A DNA stretch of 64,000 nucleotides, taken from contig OZ242302.1 in NCBI GenBank assembly GCA_965208025.1, positions 2,542,001 to 2,606,000 on the forward strand, given 5' to 3'. The position numbers and the translations under genes are program-made. Below, piece after piece: positions 56,401 through 64,000 of this stretch (position 1 is the stretch's first letter; each line of letters begins with the position of its first letter). The notes beneath the pieces are model-generated. The model saw only the letters and a list, made by a program, of their open reading frames with translations. It did no database searches and was not told the origin of the DNA. Source of the stretch: Bin80 sp965208025. Lineage in GTDB: Bacteria > Bacteroidota > Rhodothermia > Rhodothermales > Bin80.

Positions 56401-59400
56401 GCTGGCGCATCGGGAAGGACCGAGATGGCAACCCTCGTCTCCATGCTGGTGGTCCGATTCAAGGTTGCCGTGATGGTCGTCCTGCCTCCACTCTCATCTA
56501 TCGTAGAAGGATCCAGCATCAGGGTGACGGTGGGAGGCGCCTCGTCATCCGTGATCGTAAGCTCTACCACAGGCGGGCCCGTCACGCCGCGCGGGTTTGT
56601 CGCAGTGCCGTACACCTGTACCGTCTTGTCCGGTGCACTCACTTCATTATCTACCGCCGTGATCGTCACTAGCCCGGTACTGCCAGTTTCTCCTGCCGCA
56701 ATGGTGAGCGTCAGGTTATCGCTCAATCGATAGTCCGATTCCGTCGCTGGCGCATCCGGAACCACCGAGACCACGATCGTGGTCACCGCAGTGGATGGAG
56801 GGGCTATGGTTGCGGTCACCGTCGTTTGCCCATCGTTTTCAGCAATGGAGGCAGGTGTGAGGATTAGGGAGACCGTCGGATTTACCTCATCGTCATCGGC
56901 AATAGTCAGAACAACATCAGCGGGTACGGTAACCCCCTGACGATTCGTAGCGACGCCTTGCACTTGAATCGTTTTATCAGGCTCATCCACGGCATTGTCC
57001 ACCGCCGTGAGGGTCACCAGCCCCGTGCTCTCCGTCGCTCCTGCGGCAATGGTCAGGATCGTATTCTGACTGAGCATGAGGTCCGATGCCACCGCAGGCG
57101 GATTGGCCACCGCCGAGATCACCACCGTCGTCATGGCACTGGAAGGATGGCTGAGCATTGCCGTGACCGTGGTGCTTTCGCCAGCTTCTGAAATCGTGGA
57201 AGGATCCAGCAGGAGCGTCACCGTAGGCGTCGCTTCATCATCGGTGATCGTCAGTTGCACCGCCGCGGGGCTCGTCACCCCCTGTGAACTCGTGATGCTC
57301 CCCTGTACCTGCACCGTCTTATCTGGCGCATCTACTGCATTGTCCACCGCCGTGATCGTCACGAGTTCTGTGCTACTCGTCGCTCCCGCTTCAATCGTCA
57401 ATGTGGTGCCATGTAACGTATAATCCAACTCCGTAGCTGGCGCATTGGGGAGGACGGTCATCTCAATAGTGGTGGGTTCACTGGAAGGGCGGCTGAGCGC
57501 GGCCGTAACGGTGGTTATGCCGCCACTTTCGCCGATGGATGCTGGCGAAAGGAGCAGCATCACGGTTGGCGTCAAATCATCATCAAGGATCGTGAGCTCT
57601 ACATCTGCAGGGCCCGTGATCCCCTGCACATTCGTTGCGGTGCCCTGCACCTGCACCGTCTTGTTCGGCGCATTCACCTCATTATCCACGGCCGTGATCG
57701 TGACCTCCTCGGTACTGTTCGTCTCCCCAGCTAAGATGGTTAGGGTATTGTCACTTAGCGAATAATCGGATGCGGTCGCGGGTGCATTGGGAAGGGTCGT
57801 GAGGTTGATCGTGGTCACCTCGCTCGAGGGACGGTCTATACTTGCGGAGACCACGGTTAGCCCTGCGTTTTCGGTAATGGAGGCAGGCGACAGAAGGAGG
57901 GTCACCGCTGGCACTGGATCGTCGTCCGTGATGGTGAGTTCCACCGCCTCTGGCCCAATCACGCCCAAGGGATTCGTCGCCGTACCTTGTACCTGCACCA
58001 CCCGGTCAGGCTCATCCACCTCGTTATCTAACGCTACGATCGTCACCAATCCTGTGCTACCCGTCTCCCCTGCGGCAATCGTGAGTCGTAAGTTCCCGCT
58101 CAGTGCAACGTCCGACGCCGCCGCCTCGGGGAGGGCCGCGATCACGATCGCCGTCACCACACCAGAGGGGCGATCTAGCGTTGCCGTGACGGTGGTGCTC
58201 TCTCCATCTTCGCTGATTGATGCGGTCGATAAGACCAGCGAGACCGTGGGCGCCTCCTCGTCATCTGTGATCGTAAGCGCCACACTTGCTGGACTGGTTA
58301 CCCCCTGCACATTCGTAGCAGTGCCCTGCACCTGGATCGTCTTGTCTGGTGCGTCCACCTGATTGTCCACCGCGGTGATCATCACCAGCCCCGTGCTCTC
58401 GGTTGCCCCAGCGGCAATGGTGAGCGTCGTGTTCGGACTCATCGTATAATCCGAAGTTACCGCCGGTGCATCGGGAAGGGTGGTCACCGTGATCGTGGTC
58501 GGCTCGCTGGAAGGGCGGTTCAGCGTTGCGGTCACCGTAGTCAAGCCAGCATTTTCACTGATGGAAGTAGGCGAGAGAAGTAAGGTCACCGTGGGCGCCG
58601 CTTCATCATCCAGGATCGTGAGCTCCATATTCGCCGGATTGGTGATCCCAAGTGTATTCGTTGCACTGCCCTGCACCTGCACCGTCTTATCCGGCGCATC
58701 CACTGAATTATCCACGGCCGTGATGGTCACCAGCCCCGTACTCTGCGTCGCTCCCGCTACAATCGTCAAGGTACTGCCACTTTGCGTATAATCGGATGCG
58801 GTCGCGGGTGCATTGGGGAGCACGGCCACCGCGATGGTTGTTGTCTCACTGGACGTTCGGTTCAGTATTGCCGTGACGGTCGTCACGCCAGCGTTTTCGC
58901 CAATGGATGTAGGCGAGAGTACCAGCGTCACTGCCGGGGGCGCCGTCCCATCGGTAATGGTCAGTTCTACATCCGTCGGACCCGTCACCCCTTGCACATT
59001 CGTTGAGGTGCCTCGTATCTGAATCGTCTTATCCGGCGCATCCACATCATTCGTCACCGAGGTGATCGTCACCCGTCCCGTACTCACGGTTGCTCCAGCC
59101 GCAATGGTCAGCGTCGTGTTCGTACTCAGGATATAATCTGAATCGGTTGCAGGCAGATCCGGGAGGACGGTGACCGCGACCGTGGTCGGCTCGCTGGAAG
59201 GCCGGTTCAGCGTTGCGGTGATGGTCGTCGTCTCTCCATCTTCGCCAATCAAGGAGGGCGAGAGCAAGAGCGTCACCCTTGGCGCTTCCTCGTCATCAAG
59301 AATTGTGAGCTCCACCGCAGTCGGATCCGTGATCCCCTGCGTATTCGTCGCATTGCTTTGCACTTGGACCGTCTTGTCGGGCGCATCCACGGGGTTGTCC

Positions 59401-62400
59401 ACCGAGGTGATCGTCACGAGACCTGTACTGCTGGTTGCCCCCGCCGAGATCGTCAATGTGGTGCCCGTTTGCACAAAATCCGAACCCGTGGCGGGTGCGT
59501 CAGGAAGGGCCGTTACCTCGACGGTGGTCACCTCGCTGGAGGGACGGCTCAGGGTCGCCGTTACCGTTGTGCGCTCTCCCCCTTCGCGGATGGAGGGTGA
59601 GGATAAGACGAGCGTCACCGAAGGTGCTGCATCCTCATCCGTGATCGTGAGCGCAATCTCCACTGGTCCTGTCACTCCCTGCACATTCGTTGCGGTGCCT
59701 TGCACCTGAACCGTCTTGTCTGGTGCATCAATCTCATTATCCACGGCGGTGATGGTGACCAGCCCCGTGCTCTCCGTCTCCCCCGCTACAATGGTGAGGG
59801 TCTGATTGCCTCCCAATCCGTAGTCCGCTACCGTCGCCAGCCCGTTGGGACGAACCGAGACAATGATCGTCGTCACCGCACTGGACGGGTGACGGAGCAC
59901 CCCGGTCACAGTGGTGCTCCCTGCCAGTTCGCTGATGGAGGCAGAGGAGAGGCGGAGGGTCACCGTCGGCATGTCTTCGTCATCGGTAATCGTGAGGTCC
60001 ACATTCGCAGGATTCGTGACTCCCTGATCATTCGCTGCTACGCCTCGGACCTGCACCGTCTTATCTGGCGCATCCACCCGATTATCCACCGAGGTAATCG
60101 TCACCGTCCCCGTACTTGTGGTCGCGCCAGCGGCAATCATGAGCGTGGTGCCACTGAGCGTATAATCCGTATCCACGGCCGGAGACACGGCGGATGCGGA
60201 GATAGTGATCATGGTCTCGTCGCTGGACGCATGGCTGAGCGTGGCCGTAACGGTGGTTATGCCGCCACTTTCTCCGATGGATGCTGGCGATAAGAGCAGC
60301 GTGACCGTTGGGGCTGCCTCGTCCTCAAGGATCGTCAGTTCAACCTCCCCAGGGCTCGTCACGTCCTGCGTATTCGCTGCCGCACCCTGCACGCGCACCG
60401 TCTTGTCGGGGGCATTCACTAGGTTGTCTATTGAAGTGATCGTGACCGCCCCCGTACTTGTGGTCTCGCCTGCCGCAATGGTCAGCGTGCTGCCACTTAG
60501 CGTATAATCTGTATCCAGGGCCGGGGACACTGCATCGGCCAAGACCGTGATCGTGGTCACTTCGCTGGACGGATGACTGAGCGTGGCGGTCACGCTACTC
60601 ACCTGTCCGTCTTCGCGGATAGAGGCCGGAGACAGGAGCAGCGTCACCGTGGGCGCATCCTCGTTGTCCACAATCGTGAGTTCCACATCTGTGGGCCCCG
60701 TCACCCCCTGTGCGTTCGTCGCTACGCCCTGCACCTGCACCGTCTGATCCGGCGCATCCCTTGGGTTGTCCACCGAGGTGATCGTCACCGTTCCCGTGCT
60801 CGTGATGGTGCCTGCCGCAATCGTCAGGATAGGATTTGTACTGAGCGTAAACTCCGTCTCCAGTGCTGTGGCCGAGATCGCGATCGTGGTCACCTCGCTG
60901 GACGCATGACTGAGCGTTGCGGTGACGGCGGACACCTGTGCATCCTCGCCAATGGAGGCCGGAGACAGGATCAGCGTAGCCGTGGGTGCCTCCTCATCAT
61001 CCGTAATGGTGAGCTCCACATCCGCAGGTTGTAGAATCCCCGTCACATTCGTTGCCACCCCTTGCACCGTCACTCGCTTGTCGGGTGCATCCCTTGGGTT
61101 ATCTACCGAGGTGATTGTCACCAGCTCCGTGCTGCTCATTGCCCCTGCTTCAATCGTGAGCATGGTACCCGTGAGCGTATAATCCGTATCCAGCGCAGGG
61201 AGCGTCGCAGCTGCCGTGATCGTAATGGTGGTCGGTGCACTGGAGGCATGGCTCTGGGTAGCCGTGACCGTGGTGCTCTGCTCACTCTCGGAGATGGAGG
61301 TTGGAGACAGGACCAGCGTGATGACGGGCGGCTCATCGTCATCGGTGATGGTGAGTTCCACCGCTGCCGGCTGTGTCACGCCCTGCACATTCGTCGCCAC
61401 CCCCTGCACCTGGACGGTTTTATCCGGTGCATTCACCAGATTGTCCACTGCCGTGATGGTCACCGTCTGAGTGCTCGCGGTTGCGCCCGCTGGAATCGTC
61501 AGCGGGTTGCCCGTAAGCGTATAATCTGAGTCCTGTGCGGGGGAGACCGCAGCTGCCGTGATCGTGATGGTGGTTACCGTGCTGGAGGCATGGCTGAGCG
61601 TGGTCGTGACCGTCGTACTCTCGCCATCTTCGCCGATGGAGGTCGGGGATACAACCAGCGTCACGGTCGGTGCCGCTTCGTCATCCGTAATGGTGAGCTC
61701 CACTGCCGCCGGATTCGTTGCGCCTTGCACATTCGTTGCCTCGCCCTCCACCTGCACCGTCCTGTTGGGCGCATCCACCAAGTTATTCACCGCCGTGATC
61801 GTGACCGTGCCTGTACTGGCGGTCTCCCCCGCCGCAATCGTCAGCAGATTGCCGTTCAATGTGTAATCCGATGCCGTCGCGGGCGAATCAGGTCGGACAG
61901 ACACGGTGACCGTGGTCTCCTCGCTGGACGCATGGCTGAGCATGGCCATGACCGTCGTACTCCCTGCATTTTCGCCAATGGAAACCGACGCAAGGCTGAG
62001 CGTCACCGCCGGTGCCGTTTCGTCATCCGTAATCGTAAGGGGCACCGCGTTCGGCTGCGTGATCCCCACCGTGTTCGCCGCCATGCCTTCCACTTGCACC
62101 GTCCTGTCGGGTGCATCCACCAAGTTGTTCACCGCCGTGATCGTCACGGTGCCTGTACTGGCGGTCTCCCCCGCCGCAATCGTCAGCAGATTGCCATTCA
62201 ATGTGTAATCCGACGCCGTTGCAGGCGAATCAGGACGGACTGAGACCGTGATCGTGGTCTCCTCGCTGGACGGATGGCTGAGCATGGCCGTCACCGTTGT
62301 ACGCTCGCCGTCTTCGCTGATGGAGTTGGAGCCAAGATGGAGGGTTACGGTCGGCGCCGCTTCGTCATCCGTGATCGTGAGTTCAACCGCACTTGGGCCC

Positions 62401-64000
62401 GTCACCCCTTGAGAGTTTTCTGTGGTACCCTGCACCTGGATCGTTTTATCGGATGCATCCACCCGATTGTCCACCGAAGTGATGGTCACCGTACCCGTAC
62501 TGGCGGTCTCCCCTGCCGCAATGGTGAGCGTCGTGCCACTGAGCGTCACATCGGACTCCGTCGCAGGTTCATCAGGAAGGAGCGTCACCGTGATCGTGGT
62601 CACCTCAGTGGAGGCACGATTGAGCGTTGCCGTCACGGTGGTGGACGCATCGTTTTCGCTGATGGAGGAACTCGAGAGATTCAGCGTCACCGTGCGCTCC
62701 AAATCGTCATCGGTGATGGTCAACTCCACATCCGTTGGATTGATGATCCCTTGAGGATTGGAGGCCGCGCCTTGCACGGTCACAACCTTGTCGGGGGCAA
62801 TCACCGTATTATCTGTTGCCGTGATCGTCACCGTTCCGGTGCTGGCGGTCTCCCCTGCTGCAATCGTGAGCGTGCTACCACTCAACGTGTAATCAGCATC
62901 TGAGGCTGGCGAGATTGGCTCCACAGAGATCGTGATCGTGGTTGCCTCACTGGACGGGTGGTTCAGGGTTGCCGTCACGGTGGAACTCCCTGCGTTTTCG
63001 CCGATGGAGATGGACGATAGATTGAGGGTTACCGTCGGCGCAGCATCATCATCGGTGATGGTAAGACGGGTTTCGGTGACCGTCACATCCTCCACCGTGC
63101 TGGTTCCCGTGATCAACACGGTCTCATCCGGCTCGTCTACAGTATCTGAAGTAGGCGTCAGCGTAAACGTCCCAGTGGCAGACAGGGTGTTCGCCGGAAT
63201 GCTGATTGTAAAATCGGAGACTGCGGCAAAGTCGGTCCCTGAGGTCGCGGTGCCCGATCCCACAGAGACCGTCACCGGTGTGGTAGTCGTTTGGGTGACC
63301 ACCCGAGTAGCGGTCACGGTGATTTCGGTGGCATCATCTTCTTCATCAATGGTACTAGGATTTAAGCTTAACGTAACTGAGAGGTCAGGGCAGGCAACAA
63401 AACCTGAGGGGGTAAGACGGATATTCTCCCGATTAAGTATTTTGGCAGGAACACAGGTCAAGGCATTATCATTACCCAAGGCAACATTAAATGGACTTGT
63501 CTCAATATCATCAAACAGATCTGGATGTAGATCCGTGAGAGGGTTCTGACTCAAATCAAGAACCATTAAGCTGGTGAGTCCATCAAACAGGTCTTGATGT
63601 AGATCCGTGAGAGAGTTGTTAAAAATTTGAAGAGTCACTAAGCTGGTGAGTCCATCAAACAGGTCTTGATGTAGATCCGTGAGAGAGTTGTTAAAAATTT
63701 GAAGAGTCACTAAGCTGGTGAGTCCATCAAACAGGTCTTGATGTAGATCCGTGAGAGAGTTGTTAGAAAGTTCAAGGCGATTTAAGCTGGTGAGTCTATC
63801 AAACAGATCTTGAGGTAGACCCGTGAGAGAGTTGGAACCAAAGTAGAGCTCCTGCAAGCCGGTGAGTCCATTGAAATCACCAGACTTCAGTTCAGTAATA
63901 CTCATCTGCCTAAAATTCAACCAAGCAAGAGTGCTTAAATCGTTACTCGTGACCTCATCACAAAACTCAGCCCCAGTTGTCCGATCCAAAATCACATCCA
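53460..64000 (-). CDS. Giant surface protein: LRR, 23 Calx-beta repeats, autotransporter-type barrel (5' end outside window)
   Basis: At least 3511 residues; the frame runs past the right edge, so the signal peptide is not seen. In order from the visible N terminus, six leucine-rich repeats of 24 residues (LTDLHQDLFDGLTSL) come with a Cys-containing cap. Then 23 Calx-beta-like repeats of about 114 residues follow (consensus start PTVTLLLSPASI, end VELTITDDE); the first is divergent. A cadherin/tandem-95-like domain (about 55500-55160) and an Ig-like domain come next. From about 54850 there is a C-terminal domain that looks like an autotransporter barrel: GRLGRTVADQVL, then ALWGHGAVSRVQG, ending in Phe (LKRQF). 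Expected role: adhesion or cell contact at the surface. The acidic DxxDDE ends of Calx-beta repeats usually bind Ca2+. Confidence 0.85.
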   Translation of the reverse strand, partial: DVILDRTTGAEFCDEVTSNDLSTLAWLNFRQMSITELKSGDFNGLTGLQELYFGSNSLTGLPQDLFDRLTSLNRLELSNNSLTDLHQDLFDGLTSLVTLQIFNNSLTDLHQDLFDGLTSLVTLQIFNNSLTDLHQDLFDGLTSLMVLDLSQNPLTDLHPDLFDDIETSPFNVALGNDNALTCVPAKILNRENIRLTPSGFVACPDLSVTLSLNPSTIDEEDDATEITVTATRVVTQTTTTPVTVSVGSGTATSGTDFAAVSDFTISIPANTLSATGTFTLTPTSDTVDEPDETVLITGTSTVEDVTVTETRLTITDDDAAPTVTLNLSSISIGENAGSSTVTATLNHPSSEATTITISVEPISPASDADYTLSGSTLTIAAGETASTGTVTITATDNTVIAPDKVVTVQGAASNPQGIINPTDVELTITDDDLERTVTLNLSSSSISENDASTTVTATLNRASTEVTTITVTLLPDEPATESDVTLSGTTLTIAAGETASTGTVTITSVDNRVDASDKTIQVQGTTENSQGVTGPSAVELTITDDEAAPTVTLHLGSNSISEDGERTTVTAMLSHPSSEETTITVSVRPDSPATASDYTLNGNLLTIAAGETASTGTVTITAVNNLVDAPDRTVQVEGMAANTVGITQPNAVPLTITDDETAPAVTLSLASVSIGENAGSTTVMAMLSHASSEETTVTVSVRPDSPATASDYTLNGNLLTIAAGETASTGTVTITAVNNLVDAPNRTVQVEGEATNVQGATNPAAVELTITDDEAAPTVTLVVSPTSIGEDGESTTVTTTLSHASSTVTTITITAAAVSPAQDSDYTLTGNPLTIPAGATASTQTVTITAVDNLVNAPDKTVQVQGVATNVQGVTQPAAVELTITDDDEPPVITLVLSPTSISESEQSTTVTATQSHASSAPTTITITAAATLPALDTDYTLTGTMLTIEAGAMSSTELVTITSVDNPRDAPDKRVTVQGVATNVTGILQPADVELTITDDEEAPTATLILSPASIGEDAQVSAVTATLSHASSEVTTIAISATALETEFTLSTNPILTIAAGTITSTGTVTITSVDNPRDAPDQTVQVQGVATNAQGVTGPTDVELTIVDNEDAPTVTLLLSPASIREDGQVSSVTATLSHPSSEVTTITVLADAVSPALDTDYTLSGSTLTIAAGETTSTGAVTITSIDNLVNAPDKTVRVQGAAANTQDVTSPGEVELTILEDEAAPTVTLLLSPASIGESGGITTVTATLSHASSDETMITISASAVSPAVDTDYTLSGTTLMIAAGATTSTGTVTITSVDNRVDAPDKTVQVRGVAANDQGVTNPANVDLTITDDEDMPTVTLRLSSASISELAGSTTVTGVLRHPSSAVTTIIVSVRPNGLATVADYGLGGNQTLTIVAGETESTGLVTITAVDNEIDAPDKTVQVQGTATNVQGVTGPVEIALTITDEDAAPSVTLVLSSPSIREGGERTTVTATLSRPSSEVTTVEVTALPDAPATGSDFVQTGTTLTISAGATSSTGLVTITSVDNPVDAPDKTVQVQSNATNTQGITDPTAVELTILDDEEAPRVTLLLSPSLIGEDGETTTITATLNRPSSEPTTVAVTVLPDLPATDSDYILSTNTTLTIAAGATVSTGRVTITSVTNDVDAPDKTIQIRGTSTNVQGVTGPTDVELTITDGTAPPAVTLVLSPTSIGENAGVTTVTAILNRTSSETTTIAVAVLPNAPATASDYTQSGSTLTIVAGATQSTGLVTITAVDNSVDAPDKTVQVQGSATNTLGITNPANMELTILDDEAAPTVTLLLSPTSISENAGLTTVTATLNRPSSEPTTITVTTLPDAPAVTSDYTMSPNTTLTIAAGATESTGLVMITAVDNQVDAPDKTIQVQGTATNVQGVTSPASVALTITDDEEAPTVSLVLSTASISEDGESTTVTATLDRPSGVVTAIVIAALPEAAASDVALSGNLRLTIAAGETGSTGLVTIVALDNEVDEPDRVVQVQGTATNPLGVIGPEAVELTITDDDPVPAVTLLLSPASITENAGLTVVSASIDRPSSEVTTINLTTLPNAPATASDYSLSDNTLTILAGETNSTEEVTITAVDNEVNAPNKTVQVQGTATNVQGITGPADVELTILDDDLTPTVMLLLSPASIGESGGITTVTAALSRPSSEPTTIEMTVLPNAPATELDYTLHGTTLTIEAGATSSTELVTITAVDNAVDAPDKTVQVQGSITSSQGVTSPAAVQLTITDDEATPTVTLLLDPSTISEAGESTTVTAMLSHPSSAMTTVVISAVANPPAVASDLMLSQNTILTIAAGATESTGLVTLTAVDNAVDEPDKTIQVQGVATNRQGVTVPADVVLTIADDDEVNPTVSLILTPASIAENDGQTTVTATIAPPSTAVTTIVVSVVPDAPATESDYRLSDNLTLTIAAGETGSTGLVTITAVDNEVSAPDKTVQVYGTATNPRGVTGPPVVELTITDDEAPPTVTLMLDPSTIDESGGRTTITATLNRTTSMETRVAISVLPDAPATQSDYRLSTNTILTIAAGETESTGLVTITAVDNEVDAPDKTVQVQGVATHAQQITEPTKVELTITDDEEAPTVTLLLDPSTIAENGEVSTVTATQDRASGEETILTITVLPVAPATESDYLLSDNVTLTIAAGTTESTGLVTMTAVDNEVDTPDKTVQVRGIATNAQGITGPADLELTITDDEEAPAVTLVLSLSTIAENGGRATVTATLNRPSSAMTTVAVMVLPDAPATESDYQLSDNQTLTIAAGELTSTGLVTITALNNEVDTPDKTVQVQGTATNTQGVRDPAALTLTINDDDESFPVAQDALITTEEDMPYPFTPSDIGYQDPEGDPLAAIRIERLPDAGTLTLGGTGFPTGTQISVAQISAGELVFTPVANAYGPAYTNFDFKVSDGTSESPLAARMTIDVTPVNDVATGRPQIIGSMQLGQVLRVSVEEIQDLDGLRRAQAGELGYGYRYQWLRMEEGHPSQQVGEGDAYVPVDTDAGASLVVQVSFVDDAGFEESLESPPRQVRYTSRIRTAWMGRLGRTVADQVLRATQCEGRVQRSQRREVYLAGQPLTLASLPNYVHVQKVKPDRHAVLLGTTNPVYRLGHTLTRERLLHGSSFRHGMRDGSGVALWGHGAVSRVQGADGALNLEGRVSSGMVGADWTGNKGGLGVLVAHTRSEGEYTMPEEQGTHSAYLTGVYPNGCYALSSGVTAWGVVGYGRGSMTVEQVSAPIDLRMVGGGMYGRIRGVAERGLELGIRSDALMVQMGANGTEELSEDQAQVTRLRLGLQGTVRGVRLGRRSTIEPAAELALRHDGGDAETGFGMDMQVGFRLSEPASGLDIEVHARAVLTHQDRGLQERGLAGAVNWDTRPHSIEGLQVRVEHTIGAEALGGAERLLRAETIQPQNTIHQAGGLRVQAGYGFALFSRALTLQPEVNFSGGGPQRRYEMGWNIARAHEHPTKVQLFVGTTGQARRDSPLQLQHLVRLQLKRQF
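55500..63395 (-). repeat. Array of 23 Calx-beta-coding repeats, about 343 bp each
   Basis: Within the giant gene, the repeats can be counted by their ending (ELTITDDE and variants such as ELTILDDE, DLTITDDE). All share the pattern SxISE(N/D)GxxTTVTATL near the start, TIAAGxTxSTG in the middle and APDKTVQVQG towards the end. Adjacent copies differ at many positions, so the array is not freshly amplified as a whole. It dominates the base composition of this end of the window. Confidence 0.85.
63568..63783 (-). repeat. 72-bp tandem LRR-coding repeat
   Basis: Three successive 72-bp units start at 63568, 63640 and 63712. The first two are identical and the third differs only near its end; a further, more divergent unit starts at 63784. 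Each codes one 24-residue leucine-rich repeat (NSLTDLHQDLFDGLTSL). This is evidence of recent duplication of single repeat units. Confidence 0.9.

Noticed and set aside
56000..62900. Long plus-strand frames opposite the giant protein gene (for example 57787-58362, 61590-62243)
   Set aside because: They are antisense reflections of the repeated Calx-beta coding sequence. Their translations are low-complexity and repeat with the same period, and the minus-strand frame is continuous across all of them.
53460..64000. CRISPR array, because of regular repeats at the right end
   Set aside because: The 72-bp and 343-bp repeats are coding and in frame with one long gene; there are no unique spacers of uniform size.
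1..64000. tRNA or rRNA genes
   Set aside because: I looked for T-loop and anticodon-arm patterns in the gaps and found none that fold; a covariance-model scan would be needed to exclude them fully.

Overview
The window looks like a chromosomal segment from a bacterium of the Bacteroidota/Rhodothermota side of the tree. Signs of this are a PorX-type response regulator with a PglZ output domain (the regulator of type IX secretion), a transcription factor Rho with a long low-complexity N-terminal insert, a PhoR-like kinase with no sensor domain, a HiPIP-type ferredoxin of the kind known from Rhodothermus, and mostly weak ribosome-binding sites. This placement is inference; there is no rRNA or tRNA gene in the window to confirm it.

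Layout. 1-2.4 kb: a broken transposase, a small lipoprotein and an inverted-repeat element. 2.4-21.9 kb: mostly housekeeping genes (purL, trxA, trxB, proline dehydrogenase, a HAD hydrolase, rho, folC, porX, ferritin, a metallo-beta-lactamase-fold enzyme, a DnaJ-like protein, accC, an O-methyltransferase, trmB, ruvA, murJ), with group II intron debris after accC. 21.9-22.9 kb: debris of an ISXO2-like transposase and of a group II intron maturase. 22.9-33.0 kb, minus strand: a compact seven-gene operon (GNAT protein, acyl-AMP ligase, HMG-CoA reductase, UbiA prenyltransferase, PEP-synthase-like phosphotransferase, DUF3419/BtaA-like protein, phytol/dolichol-kinase-like protein). Most of its genes overlap by 4-5 nt. 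33.1-36 kb: an ISL3-type element with a nonsense codon, then sparse sequence. 36-46.2 kb: a 140-residue protein with yqgE, folE and queD, a HIT protein, a predicted outer-membrane barrel, coaE, a PhoR/PhoB-like pair, a HiPIP and a cation-chloride-cotransporter-like permease. 46.4-48.5 kb: an IS fragment fused in frame to a glycogen-synthase-type glycosyltransferase. 49.1-51.6 kb: an AAA ATPase gene split by a 1282-bp ISL3-type element with an exact 8-bp target duplication. 52.3-53.1 kb: a Panacea-domain/membrane-protein pair resembling a toxin-antitoxin module. 53.5-64 kb: one giant surface protein, incomplete at its N terminus (leucine-rich repeats, 23 Calx-beta-like repeats, autotransporter-type beta-barrel).

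How the genes fit together. The 22.9-33.0 kb operon is the most distinctive block. Its enzymes (mevalonate formation, prenyl transfer, PEP/ATP-dependent phosphotransfer, aminocarboxypropyl transfer, prenol/lipid kinase, acyl activation) suggest synthesis of an isoprenoid-linked or otherwise unusual membrane lipid. I know of no described pathway with this gene set. The acyl-AMP ligase has an apparent one-base frameshift that removes its last catalytic motif. Restoring the frame brings its end over the HMG-CoA reductase start, as at the other junctions of the operon. Abundant transposase and intron debris and long gene-poor gaps suggest relaxed selection, as in a host-associated lineage; the giant adhesin-like protein fits that picture but does not prove it.
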